The position numbers were made by a program, and so were the translations under genes. Below, piece by piece: positions 8,549-18,200 of a stretch of 64,000 bases of DNA (within the stretch, counting starts at the first letter, position 1; every line of letters starts with the position of its first letter). This DNA comes from Verrucomicrobium sp. GAS474. Its GTDB lineage: Bacteria > Verrucomicrobiota > Verrucomicrobiia > Methylacidiphilales > GAS474. A model generated the notes under the pieces. It saw only the letters and a program-made list of their open reading frames with translations, made no database searches and had not been told where the DNA came from. The stretch covers positions 3,286,001-3,350,000 of the forward strand of contig NZ_LT629781.1 in the NCBI RefSeq assembly GCF_900105685.1, written 5' to 3'.

Positions 8549-9800
8549 GACGCAATGCCTCCACCGGGTCGAGACGCGCCGCCGCCAGCGCCGGAATCAG
8601 CGCCGCCACCATGCAGATGACGACCGCCGCCCCGGCGATCGCCCCGACCTGGCCGAAGGAGACCTCGGCGGGGAGCGAGGAGAAGTTGTAGACCTCGGGC
8701 GGGAAGAGATCGATGCCGAGGCGGCGGCCCATGAAATCGCGGAACGGATTGCGGTAATAGAGCGCGACCGCCGCCATCGCGACGCCGAGGACCGCCCCGA
8801 GGCAGCCGACGACGAGGCCGTGGACGACGAAGATCCCGAGGATCTGCCCGTCCCGCGCCCCGATCGCCTTCAGGAGGCCGATCTCCCGGGCCTTCTGGAC
8901 GGTGATCGTGATGAGGGTGCTGCAGAGGCCGAAGGCGGCGACGATCATGATGAAGAAGAGGATGAAGGCCATCACCGTCTTCTCGGTCGCGATGGCGGTG
9001 AAGAGGGTCCGGTTCATGTCGCTCCACGTCCGCGCGTGGATCGGGGCGGGGAAATGGTCGTTGATCCGGTCCCGGACCGGACCGGCGCGGAGCGGATCGG
9101 GCACGCGGAGGGCGATGCCGTGGACGCTGCCGTCGGGGAGATTGTAGAGGTATTGGGCCGTTTCGAGCGAGGTGAGGAGGAAGTTCAGGTCGTACTCGTA
9201 GAGCCCGGTCTCGAAAATCCCGGTGATGATCAGTTCCGATGGGAGGACGACCTCCTGCGGCTTCCCTCCCTTCGCACTCGTCTTCGTCATCCCCTGGAGC
9301 TGCCGGGGGCCGTAGACGGTGACCTTGTCCCCGACGAAGGCCTGGTTCCGCCACGCCCACTCCCGCCCGACGAGGACCGAATCGCCGCGCAGCTCGAACT
9401 CCCCGGCGACGAGGTATTTCTTCAACGGCAACACCCGCTCCTCGGCGACAGGGTCGATTCCCCGGAGCATCGGCGCGTTGGTGTGGCCCTGGAAGATGGT
9501 GAAGATCGGCCCGGTGACGTAGGGGGCGGCCCCGAGGACCTCCGGCTCCTTCTCCAGTTTGGCGAGGAGGTCGGGGTATTTCTCGACGATCCCCCCCGAG
9601 GTGACGACGAGGTGGGCGTTGAAGCCGATGATCTTGTTCTGCAGCTCCCGCTCGAACCCCGCCATGACGGAGAGGACGATGATCAGGACGGCGACGGCGA
9701 GCGTCACCCCGAGGACCGAGAGGACCGTGATCGCCGACACGAACGTCCGCCGCGGGCGCAGGTAGCGGAGCGCGACGGAGAGTTCGAGGATCGGCTTCAT
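8541..9800 (-). CDS. Lipoprotein-releasing ABC permease, LolC/LolE family
   Basis: A 419-aa permease with the LolC/E layout. TM1 lies near residues 20-45, followed by a large periplasmic MacB-like domain of about 220 residues, then three C-terminal TM segments in the FtsX-like domain (VTVQKAREIGLLKAIGARDG is the cytoplasmic coupling motif). The start FELSVALRYLRPRR-like segment (LELSVALRYLRPRR) is characteristic. A single permease gene with lolD suggests a homodimeric LolF-like arrangement rather than separate LolC and LolE, though a second copy could lie elsewhere. Confidence 0.85.
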   Translation of the reverse strand: MKPILELSVALRYLRPRRTFVSAITVLSVLGVTLAVAVLIIVLSVMAGFERELQNKIIGFNAHLVVTSGGIVEKYPDLLAKLEKEPEVLGAAPYVTGPIFTIFQGHTNAPMLRGIDPVAEERVLPLKKYLVAGEFELRGDSVLVGREWAWRNQAFVGDKVTVYGPRQLQGMTKTSAKGGKPQEVVLPSELIITGIFETGLYEYDLNFLLTSLETAQYLYNLPDGSVHGIALRVPDPLRAGPVRDRINDHFPAPIHARTWSDMNRTLFTAIATEKTVMAFILFFIMIVAAFGLCSTLITITVQKAREIGLLKAIGARDGQILGIFVVHGLVVGCLGAVLGVAMAAVALYYRNPFRDFMGRRLGIDLFPPEVYNFSSLPAEVSFGQVGAIAGAAVVICMVAALIPALAAARLDPVEALRHE

Positions 9801-9833
9801 TTCATGGCGGAGCGGGAACCCCGGCCCCGGTTC

Positions 9834-11504
9834 CTAGCGGCGGCCCCGTTCGCGGTCGCTCCGCTCGCGGTCGGAACGGTGCTCCTTCGACTCCGCATGG
9901 GCGGTGGCGGCCCCGGAGGCGGCGTCCGACTTCGGGTCGATCTCCTGGTCGGTGGCGACGTTGACGAGCTTGAAGTCCTCGATGCCGAGCTTCGGGTCGA
10001 CGCGGAAGGTGAGGCGGCCCTGGAAGCGCCGCTCGAGGTCGACGAGGAGCTCCTCGTCCTCGTTCTTCAGCCGCTCCATGACGACGCCGTTCACGTGGAT
10101 GCGGAGCTCGTGGACATCGGGGTAGAGGCGGAGGATGCGGATGATCGCGCGCTGGATCTCGACGCTCATCGTCTCGGGAGACTTCACCATGCCGCGGCCC
10201 TTGCAATGGGGGCACTCGGCATAGAGGGAGCGGCTGATGCTTTCCTGGACCCGCTGGCGGGTCATCTCGAGGAGGCCGAGGCTCGAGATCGGGAGGATGT
10301 TCGTCTTCGCCTTGTCGCGGCGGACGCCGTCCTTGAGCTTGTTGACCACGGCCTGCTGGTCCTTGCGGTCCCGCATGTCGATGAAGTCGATGATGACGAG
10401 GCCGCCGATGTTGCGGAGCCGGAGCTGGCGGGCGACTTCCTCGGCCGCCTCGAGGTTCGTCTGGGTGATCGTCTTGTCCTGGTCCTTGCCGCCCTTGTTG
10501 CGGCCCGTGTTCACGTCGACGGCGACGAGCGCCTCGGTCTCGTCGATGACGAGGTAGCCGCCGCACGGCAGCCAGACCTGGCGGCGGAAGGCGCCGTCGA
10601 TCTGCTTGTCGACGTTGAAACGCTCGAAGATCGGCGTCGCCTCGTTGTAGTAGCGGATCTTCTTCTGGGAACGCTTGGAGATGCTCCCGATCAGCTCCTT
10701 CACCCGGTTCGCCTCCTCCTCGTTGTCGAGGATGATCCGGTCGATCTCGTCGGTGAGGAAGTCGCGGACCGTCCGCTCGACGAGGTCGGGCTCCTGGAGG
10801 AGGAGGGCCGGGGCGGGGACGTTCTGGAGCTTCTGCTCGACCTTCTTCCACTGCTCGAGGAGAACGGCGAGGTCGCGGACGAAGAAGCGGGGGCGCTGCC
10901 CCTCCCCGACGGTGCGAATGATGACGCCCATGCCGTCCGGCACGTCGAGGCCGGCGAGGATCTTCCGGAGGCGCTGCCGCTCCTTCTGGCTCTCGATCTT
11001 GCGGGAGATGCCGAACTGGTCGGTGAACGGCATGAGGACGAGGTAGCGCCCGGCGAGGCTGATGTTCGTCGTGATCCGGGGGCCCTTCGTCCCGATCGGG
11101 CCCTTCGTCACCTGGACGATGACGTCGGAACCGGGGGGGTAGAGGCGGGGGATGTCGTCGGCGGTGACGCGGCGCTGGTTCTTCTTCTTGTTGCCGCGCT
11201 CGATCGTCTCGACGCTCGAGTCGAGCGCCGCCGGGATCGCGTCCCAGTAGTGGAGGAAGGCGTTCTTGTCGATGCCGATGTCGACGAACATCGCCTTGAG
11301 GCCCGACTCGAGGTTCTTCACCCGGCCCTTGTAGATGTTCCCCGAGATCTGGCGGTCGCTATCGCGCTCGATCGCGAATTCCTCCAGCCGCCCGCCCTCG
11401 AGGAGGGCGACGCGCCGCTCGAGGCGCTCGCAGCTGATGATGATTTCCTTCTCGTCGCCGTGCTTCTTGAAACCGAAGAATTCCCGAATTTTGTCTAAGA
11501 CCAT
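9834..11504 (-). CDS. rng: Ribonuclease E/G family endoribonuclease
   Basis: A 556-aa protein. It has an N-terminal S1-like domain (ISGNIYKGRVKNLESGLKAMFVDIG split around residues 53-77), an RNase H-like region, and the catalytic DNase I-like subdomain with conserved acidic sites (VAVDVNTGRNKG; IIDFIDMRDR). The zinc-link CPHCKGRG supports dimerisation. It lacks the long C-terminal degradosome scaffold of RNase E, so RNase G or a short RNase E is the better label. The tail is rich in Ser, Arg, Asp and Glu (HRSDRERSDRERGRR). It is the last gene of the mreB-to-rodA run, as rng follows mre genes in many proteobacteria. Confidence 0.92.
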   Translation of the reverse strand: MVLDKIREFFGFKKHGDEKEIIISCERLERRVALLEGGRLEEFAIERDSDRQISGNIYKGRVKNLESGLKAMFVDIGIDKNAFLHYWDAIPAALDSSVETIERGNKKKNQRRVTADDIPRLYPPGSDVIVQVTKGPIGTKGPRITTNISLAGRYLVLMPFTDQFGISRKIESQKERQRLRKILAGLDVPDGMGVIIRTVGEGQRPRFFVRDLAVLLEQWKKVEQKLQNVPAPALLLQEPDLVERTVRDFLTDEIDRIILDNEEEANRVKELIGSISKRSQKKIRYYNEATPIFERFNVDKQIDGAFRRQVWLPCGGYLVIDETEALVAVDVNTGRNKGGKDQDKTITQTNLEAAEEVARQLRLRNIGGLVIIDFIDMRDRKDQQAVVNKLKDGVRRDKAKTNILPISSLGLLEMTRQRVQESISRSLYAECPHCKGRGMVKSPETMSVEIQRAIIRILRLYPDVHELRIHVNGVVMERLKNEDEELLVDLERRFQGRLTFRVDPKLGIEDFKLVNVATDQEIDPKSDAASGAATAHAESKEHRSDRERSDRERGRR

Positions 11505-11555
11505 AATTGTTTTCCTTTGTGAGGGTTGGAGAAAGGGGGTGTGAAAAAGTAAGGA

Positions 11556-12689
11556 CTACCGTGTCCGACGATGGATCCAGACGCTCTGGACCAGGCCGAT
11601 CATCGAGAAGCAGATGACGAGGAAGGTGCCGCCGTAGCTCATGAACGGCAGTGGGATGCCCGTGACGGGGACGACCCGCATGGTCATGCCAATGTTGACG
11701 AAGAAATGGGTGAACAGGAGGGTCGATACTCCTGCGGCCAAGAGGGCCCCCGCATTGTCGGCCGCCTGGGAAGAGACATAGAGGCAGAGGGTGAAGGCGG
11801 CCCCGAGGCCGATGATGACGAGGGCCCCGGTGCGGAAGCCGCCTTCCTCGCCGATGCTGGCGAAGACGAAGTCGTTGTAGGAGGTGTTTTTCGGCAGGTA
11901 GCCGAGCATCGCCTGGGTCCCCTTCAGGTAGCCCTTCCCCGTCAGGCCGCCGGAGCCGATGGCGATGAGGGACTGCTTCGTCATCCAGCCCTTGCCGAGC
12001 TTGTCGAAATCGGGGTTGTAGAACGTCTCGATGCGCTCCATCTGGTATTGCTTCAGGCCGGGAATCTTCATCCCCATCTTGTGGACGCCGAAGTAGGTGA
12101 AGCCGACGAGGCCGACGACGAGAAGGATCGGAACGAGGATGTAGCGCTTCTTCACTCCCGCGATGAAAAGGAGGATCAGCGAGATCGGCAGCAGGACGGC
12201 GCCGGAGCCGAGGTCGGGCTGCATCTTGATGAGGAGGAACGGAATGCCGACGAAACCGCAGGTGATGGCGCACATCTTGAAGCCCCGGTTCGGGATCTTG
12301 CACAGCAGCCAGACGAGCATGAGGATGTAGGCGGGCTTCGCCACCTCGGAGGGCTGGATGGTGGTGACGTGGGGGATGGGGAGCCACCGCTTCGCGCCGT
12401 ACATCGAGGTGCCGAAGAGGAGGACGGCGACGAGGAGGACGAGCGAGACGAGGTAGAAGATCCAGGCGTGCTCGATCCAGACGTGGTAGTCGACGAGGGC
12501 GACGACAAAGAAGACGGCCAGCCCGATGACGAGCCAGTAGATCTGGTTCATCCAGGCGTTGCGGAACTCGGTCCCCTCGGAGAAATAGGTGGCGCTGTAG
12601 ATGAAGGCGATGCTCGCCCCGCAGAGCGCGAGGATGAGGAAGAAGAGCGGCCAGTGAAGGCGTCCGATCTTGGAGAAAATTTCTTTCAT
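11556..12689 (-). CDS. rodA: Rod-shape SEDS peptidoglycan glycosyltransferase RodA
   Basis: A 377-aa polytopic protein of the FtsW/RodA/SpoVE family with about 10 TM segments. The conserved stretch QPDLGSGAVLLPISL holds the SEDS catalytic aspartate, and VVPVTGIPLPFMSYGGT is the classic C-terminal signature. RodA polymerises lipid II glycan strands during sidewall growth and works with the transpeptidase encoded immediately upstream (33 bp gap). Placement in an mre operon makes RodA, not FtsW, the clear choice. Confidence 0.94.
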   Translation of the reverse strand: MKEIFSKIGRLHWPLFFLILALCGASIAFIYSATYFSEGTEFRNAWMNQIYWLVIGLAVFFVVALVDYHVWIEHAWIFYLVSLVLLVAVLLFGTSMYGAKRWLPIPHVTTIQPSEVAKPAYILMLVWLLCKIPNRGFKMCAITCGFVGIPFLLIKMQPDLGSGAVLLPISLILLFIAGVKKRYILVPILLVVGLVGFTYFGVHKMGMKIPGLKQYQMERIETFYNPDFDKLGKGWMTKQSLIAIGSGGLTGKGYLKGTQAMLGYLPKNTSYNDFVFASIGEEGGFRTGALVIIGLGAAFTLCLYVSSQAADNAGALLAAGVSTLLFTHFFVNIGMTMRVVPVTGIPLPFMSYGGTFLVICFSMIGLVQSVWIHRRTR

Positions 12690-12722
12690 GGCTTGGCGGC
12701 GCGTGGGGCTTCCGGCGGATCC

Positions 12723-14801
12723 TTAACGTTTCGATCCGCGGGGACCCTTGGAGGAGGTGGGGAGGAAGCGCTCGTTCTCGGGCGGCGGGCTCTGCGGGGC
12801 GTCGGCCGCGTCCTCGGGGACCGCCGTTCCCGACACCGGCCCGTCGCTCGGCATCGCCGGGGCGGTGTAGGAGGTCATGCCGCTGAAGTTGCCCGCCGCG
12901 GGATTCAGGTAGACGAGGTCGGGCACCTGCCCGAGCTCGAGCTGGTGGAGCCCCTCGAGGATGTCGTGGACGAGGGGGCCGTTCGTGCTGCCGCCCCATT
13001 CGCCGCCCTCGACGAGGACACAGACGACGTAGCGGGGCTTCTCGTAGGGGGCGTAGCAGTAGAACCAGGTGCGGAGATCGCGCATCGTCTGCCCGTCGAC
13101 GCGGCGGAAGGCCTGCGCGGTGCCGGTCTTCCCCGCCACCTTCCAGTAGGGAAGCTGAACGAGCGTCGCCGTGCCGGAGTCGACGACCTGGCGCAGCCCC
13201 TCGCGGACCGCGTCGAGGTTCTCCTTCCCGGCGTCGATCGTCCCCCGGACCCGGGTCGGCACCGAGACGACCTCGCTCCCGTCGAATGCGTTCACCCCCT
13301 CGATGAGCCGGGGATAGTAGACCGTGCCGCCGTTGGCGACCGCCGACATGACGACGGCCATCTGGACGGGCGAGACGCCGACTTCCCCCTGCCCGATCGA
13401 GACGTTGGCCGTGCGGGCGTCGCTCCAATGGTCGAGGGGGTGGACCTGCTTCAGCCAGGCGGGGGTCGGGATCAGCCCCTTGTCCTCGGGCAGCGGCAGC
13501 TCCGTCGGCAGGCCGAGGCCGAGTTCCTCGGCGAAGTCCTTGATCGTATTGATCCCGATGCGGATGCCGAGCTGGTAGTAGAAGGTGTTGATCGAGAGAC
13601 GGAGCGATTCCTTCACGTCGACGGCGGGGCGGTCGGCCTTGTCGTCATTGTGGAAGAGGCGGTTCCCGATCCAGATTGCGCTGGGGCAGTTGATCGTCGT
13701 GTTGGGCGTCAGCTTCCCCGCCTTCATCGCGGCGAGGCTGACGACGACCTTGAACGTCGAGCCGGGGACGTAGGTGCTGAGGGCGCGGTTAAGGAGGGGG
13801 GCCGTCGGGTCGCCGATGAGGTTCTTCCACTTGTCGCTGCTGATGCGGGGGATGAAGTCGTTCGGGTCGTAGCTGGGGACCGAGGCCATCGCGAGGATGT
13901 CCCCGTTCCACGGGTCCATGACGACGGCCGAGGCCCGGCCCTGGCGGCGGAGGACCTGCTCGACGATGTACTGCATCCGGGCGTCGATGGTCAGGCGGAG
14001 GGAATTGCCGATGGTCGGCGGGATCTCGTCCTCGACCTTGTTGATGTAGCCCCGGTGGTCGACCTGGAGGACGCGCGCGCCCGGCTTCCCCTGCAGCTGC
14101 CCGTCGAAGGCCTTTTCCAGGCCGTGCCGCCCGACCTCTTCCGGGATCAGCTCGCCGTCCTCGAGGGCGGCGACGTCCTTCTCGTCCGGGACGCCGACGT
14201 AGCCGAGGATGTGGGGGGCCATCGCCCCGTAGTTGTAGGAGCGGACGGGCCGCACCGCGATCTGGATGCCGGGGACGCCGAGGCTCCGCTCGGAGAACTT
14301 CGCCAGCGTGGCGAAGTCGACGTCGCTCCGGTATTGGAACGGGATCGTCGGCGTCGTCTCGTAGTGGCGGTTGATCGCCTTCTCGTCGAGCTTGATGGCG
14401 AAGCCGAGGTTGAGGGAGATCGGCTCCAGGTAGGTGGTGACGATCTTGACGATGTCGATCCGCTGGCGGGTGCCGCCGGAGCGTTTCGGCACGGTCACCA
14501 TCGGCAGGCGGTTCTTGTGTTCCCGGCGGTAGTTGCGGACCAGCTCGTCGAGGTAGAAATCGATGTCGAAGCTCGCCCGGTTCTCGGCGAAGGCGACGCC
14601 GTTCCGGTCGACGATCGCGCCGCGCGCCGGGGAGAGGCGGACATTGACCGTCGTCTGGTCCCGCTGCTGCCCCGCGTAGGTCTTCCCCTCCGCCACCTCG
14701 ATGTTCCAGAGGCGGACCAGCAGGACGCAGGCCCCGAGGATGAAGCAGCCGCCCACCACGACGAAGCGGGTGCGGGCGTAGGCCATCGGCTCAAAGAGCA
14801 T
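12723..14801 (-). CDS. mrdA: Penicillin-binding protein 2 (elongasome transpeptidase)
   Basis: A 692-aa class B PBP with one N-terminal TM (about residues 12-32), a dimerisation/pedestal domain containing RLSPARGAIVDRNG, and a C-terminal transpeptidase domain. The three active-site motifs are in place: SxxK as S348-T-F-K351, SxN as S403-I-N405 and KTG at 558-560. It crosslinks sidewall peptidoglycan with RodA. The tail after about residue 640 is Pro/Ser/Ala-rich and poorly structured. Its start overlaps the end of mreD by 11 nt, indicating translational coupling. Confidence 0.95.
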   Translation of the reverse strand: MLFEPMAYARTRFVVVGGCFILGACVLLVRLWNIEVAEGKTYAGQQRDQTTVNVRLSPARGAIVDRNGVAFAENRASFDIDFYLDELVRNYRREHKNRLPMVTVPKRSGGTRQRIDIVKIVTTYLEPISLNLGFAIKLDEKAINRHYETTPTIPFQYRSDVDFATLAKFSERSLGVPGIQIAVRPVRSYNYGAMAPHILGYVGVPDEKDVAALEDGELIPEEVGRHGLEKAFDGQLQGKPGARVLQVDHRGYINKVEDEIPPTIGNSLRLTIDARMQYIVEQVLRRQGRASAVVMDPWNGDILAMASVPSYDPNDFIPRISSDKWKNLIGDPTAPLLNRALSTYVPGSTFKVVVSLAAMKAGKLTPNTTINCPSAIWIGNRLFHNDDKADRPAVDVKESLRLSINTFYYQLGIRIGINTIKDFAEELGLGLPTELPLPEDKGLIPTPAWLKQVHPLDHWSDARTANVSIGQGEVGVSPVQMAVVMSAVANGGTVYYPRLIEGVNAFDGSEVVSVPTRVRGTIDAGKENLDAVREGLRQVVDSGTATLVQLPYWKVAGKTGTAQAFRRVDGQTMRDLRTWFYCYAPYEKPRYVVCVLVEGGEWGGSTNGPLVHDILEGLHQLELGQVPDLVYLNPAAGNFSGMTSYTAPAMPSDGPVSGTAVPEDAADAPQSPPPENERFLPTSSKGPRGSKR

Positions 14802-15318
14802 ACTTGCTCCTCTCCCCCTCTTCGGGAGGCCGGACGCCGAGCTTCCACCAGCGGATGAAGACCAGGTCGCACAGCCAGAAAAACGGCACCGCCAGCACCA
14901 TGTTGATCACCGCCATCCACGCGAAGCGGACCCAGACGGGGAAGTGCCAGGAGGCGTCCCCCGACTGCCAGCTGAAGAAGGCGTAATCGACGAAGGAGCA
15001 GACGAAGGTGGTCACCATCGCGAGGACCGCCGCGCTGAGGTAGCTGGCGAAGGGGAAGACGCCGCGCTGCATCCAGGTGAGGACGATGAGGAGGGAGAGG
15101 ACGATCGCCTCGGTGCCGAGGCGCTGCGGGGAAAGGATGTCGATCAGCGTCCCGAAGAGGACGGCGAGGACGAAGGGGGAGCCCCCCTCCATCCGCATCG
15201 CGCCGTAGAGGACGGGGAGGACGATGAGGAAGGGACGCACTCCGATGAGGGGAAGATTCGGCTCGATCATCTTCACGACGATCGAGAGGAGCCCGATCCC
15301 AAGGAGGCAGAAAATCAT
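14791..15318 (-). CDS. mreD: Rod-shape determining membrane protein MreD
   Basis: A 175-aa hydrophobic protein with about five TM segments. Sequence conservation in MreD is low, and the call rests on size, topology and its place between mreC and mrdA. Segments such as GVRPFLIVLPVLYGAMRMEG and GTLIDILSPQRLGTEAIVLS match the usual MreD pattern. MreD is an integral part of the elongasome and binds MreC. Confidence 0.88.
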   Translation of the reverse strand: MIFCLLGIGLLSIVVKMIEPNLPLIGVRPFLIVLPVLYGAMRMEGGSPFVLAVLFGTLIDILSPQRLGTEAIVLSLLIVLTWMQRGVFPFASYLSAAVLAMVTTFVCSFVDYAFFSWQSGDASWHFPVWVRFAWMAVINMVLAVPFFWLCDLVFIRWWKLGVRPPEEGERSKYAL

Positions 15319-15333
15319 GTCCTGCGTGCGGTT

Positions 15334-16161
15334 CTATTCCGAGAGGACGACGAAGAGCTCGTCCAGGTCGGTCAGGTCCAGTGCGGGATCAAGGACCGCC
15401 TCGCGGTAGAGGCCGAATTCGGTCGAGGCGCTAAGCGGAGGCGCCTCCATGATCGTTCCGATGAAGAGCCCGGGAGGGAAAACCCCGCCCGCGCCTCCCG
15501 TGAAAATCCTCTGCCCGACGGCCAACTGGGCCCCCCGGGGTAAAAACTTCATCCGCAGGCGGGGGCTCCCCTCGGCGGGCGCGCCCATGCCGATCACGAT
15601 GCCCTGGTCCCGGGAACCCTCGACGACGCCGGAGACGCGGCAGTTCTGGTTGTTGATGAGGATGACCTCGGTGACGTTGCGGGAGACGAGCTTCGTCTTG
15701 CCGACGAGGCCGCGCGGCGTGACGACGGGAAGGTCGGAGACGAGCTTGTCGCTGTCGGTCCAGCCGCGGTTGATCTGGACGGTGTCCCACCAGTTGGCGG
15801 GATCGTGGCTGACGACGCGGGCAGCCATCAGCTTGTAGCGGGTCGCCTGCTTGAACTCGAGCATCTCGCGGAGCTTCGCGTTCTCCTCCTGGAAGTTCTT
15901 CAGCACGGCGTTCTCCGTCGTGAGCTGGATGTTCTTCTCGCGGAGCTCGGCGGCCTCCTTCTGGACCTGGTCGAGCGACTTGAAGCTGTGCCGCACCTCG
16001 CGGGCGACGTCGCGCTGGTGGTCGAAGAGGCTGATCGCGGGGGAGACGAGGTCGAGGACCACCTTCTGGATCTGCTGCTTGGAATCGGGCTCCATGAAGA
16101 GCCCGCCCATCACCAGGGCCAGGGCGAGGATCGAGACGGTGTACCAGACGAGGCGGTTCAC
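15334..16161 (-). CDS. mreC: Rod-shape determining protein MreC
   Basis: A 275-aa protein with an N-terminal TM (about 5-22), a coiled coil at about 55-100 (LDQVQKEAAELREKNIQL and on) and a C-terminal periplasmic beta-domain. The beta-domain includes RVVSHDPANWWDTVQINRG and VVTPRGLVGKTKLVSRN, the standard MreC signature. It scaffolds PBP2 and RodA in the periplasm. It lies between mreD (15-nt gap) and mreB (75-nt gap). Confidence 0.94.
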   Translation of the reverse strand: MNRLVWYTVSILALALVMGGLFMEPDSKQQIQKVVLDLVSPAISLFDHQRDVAREVRHSFKSLDQVQKEAAELREKNIQLTTENAVLKNFQEENAKLREMLEFKQATRYKLMAARVVSHDPANWWDTVQINRGWTDSDKLVSDLPVVTPRGLVGKTKLVSRNVTEVILINNQNCRVSGVVEGSRDQGIVIGMGAPAEGSPRLRMKFLPRGAQLAVGQRIFTGGAGGVFPPGLFIGTIMEAPPLSASTEFGLYREAVLDPALDLTDLDELFVVLSE

Positions 16162-16236
16162 GACGACATCGGTACGCCGGCACCCGCCGTCAGGGGACGG
16201 CGGAGCGCGGCGGGGAGTGGGATACCGAGATTAGGC

Positions 16237-17271
<1,035 letters not shown>

Positions 17272-17443
17272 AGAGTTATATCAATTTTTAAAACGGAAAA
17301 CGGGGGTAACTGAATCCATCTGGATTAGCCGCTTAAGTGTGTTTTGGCAAAGTCTTTCGGGTTTGTACAGAGGAAAATACGTTTTGACCTTCGCCCCCGG
17401 CTGTTCGACGATTCCCTCCCCTTCCCGCCTCATTCACCTCCTT
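17272..17443. other. Intergenic region between divergent mreB and aroD
   Basis: 172 bp that are clearly more AT-rich than the neighbouring genes and must hold the promoter(s) for the mre cluster and aroD. A dyad AATCCA-TC-TGGATT occupies 17313-17326 and could be an operator. On the minus strand a TTGCCA hexamer is followed 17 nt later by TAATCC, a weak sigma-70-like pair. An upstream in-frame start for aroD at 17213 would run into mreB and is rejected. Confidence 0.4.
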
Positions 17444-18154
17444 ATGCCCCTCTCCTTCCCCCCGCTTTCGACCCGCCCCCTCATCGTCGGCACCGTGACG
17501 ACCCCGAAGGGACTCGCGCTCCTCGCCTCCCTCGTCGGGAACGGGATCGGAGCCGACCTGGCCGAAGTCCGGGTCGACGCCCTCCTCAAGGCCGGGCTGA
17601 CCATCGACGCCATCGAGCCCGCCCTGCGCCGCCGGAAGCTCCCCGTCCTTCTCACCTGCCGCATCCCCGCCGAGGGCGGCGTCCGCGCCTGGAAACCGGG
17701 CGAGCGGACCGAGGCCTACGCCTTCCTCATGCACGAGGCCGAGGCGATCGACCTCGAGCTCGCCTCCCGCAACGAGCTGGAGGGCATCCTAGAGGCCGCG
17801 AAGGTGACCGGCAAGACCGTCATCCTCTCCGCCCACTCGATCCCGAAGCCCCTCACCCCGGCCCTGCTCCGCCGGTGGATCGCGGCGTTCCGCAAGGCGA
17901 AGCCGACCCTCGCGAAGATCGCGGCGCGGATCGAGAGCCAGGCCGATCTCGCGCTCCTGGCCCGCGTTCTGCTGGAGGAAAAAGGAAGGCAGCCGTGGGC
18001 CGTCATGGGCGTCGGCCCCCACGGCAACCTCTCGCGCGAGGTGCTGGGCAGCCTCGGATCGAAGCTCCTCTACGGCTACCTCGACCGCCCCGCCGCCCCC
18101 GGCCAGCCCTCGGCCAAGGCGCTGGCGGCATTCCGCAAGACGCTGCCGGCCTAG
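17444..18154 (+). CDS. aroD: Type I 3-dehydroquinate dehydratase
   Basis: A 236-aa TIM-barrel enzyme. ADLAEVRVDAL holds the conserved E41-x-R43 substrate-binding pair; the catalytic His is H131 in ILSAHSIPK and the Schiff-base lysine is K158 in TLAKIAARIES. It converts 3-dehydroquinate to 3-dehydroshikimate in the shikimate pathway. The start MPLSFPPLSTRPLIVGTV is chosen because the family begins just before the first beta strand. No clear Shine-Dalgarno precedes it. The length (about 240 aa) is normal. Confidence 0.85.
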   Translation: MPLSFPPLSTRPLIVGTVTTPKGLALLASLVGNGIGADLAEVRVDALLKAGLTIDAIEPALRRRKLPVLLTCRIPAEGGVRAWKPGERTEAYAFLMHEAEAIDLELASRNELEGILEAAKVTGKTVILSAHSIPKPLTPALLRRWIAAFRKAKPTLAKIAARIESQADLALLARVLLEEKGRQPWAVMGVGPHGNLSREVLGSLGSKLLYGYLDRPAAPGQPSAKALAAFRKTLPA

Positions 18155-18157
18155 GAC

Positions 18158-18198
18158 CCATCTCCATTCATCGGCGGCCCGCCGATGAATGGAGATGG
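18158..18198. terminator. Perfect 41-nt palindromic terminator between aroD and the CE7 esterase gene
   Basis: Two exact 20-nt arms (left 18158-18177, right 18179-18198) around a single central base, with a GC-rich core CGGCGG/CCGCCG. It begins 4 nt after the aroD stop and ends 3 nt before the stop codon of the convergent gene. It therefore serves both transcripts; no T-run follows on either strand. Confidence 0.7.
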
Positions 18199-18200
18199 CC

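Noticed and set aside
8517-11498. 993-codon rightward open frame antisense to lolC/E and RNase E/G
   Set aside because: Composition (extreme Asp/Glu/Arg/Leu/Val repeats with no motifs) is that of a high-GC antisense shadow; the leftward genes carry clear family motifs.
11571-14858. 1095-codon rightward open frame across rodA and mrdA
   Set aside because: It overlaps two well-supported genes antisense and has shadow-like composition without domains.
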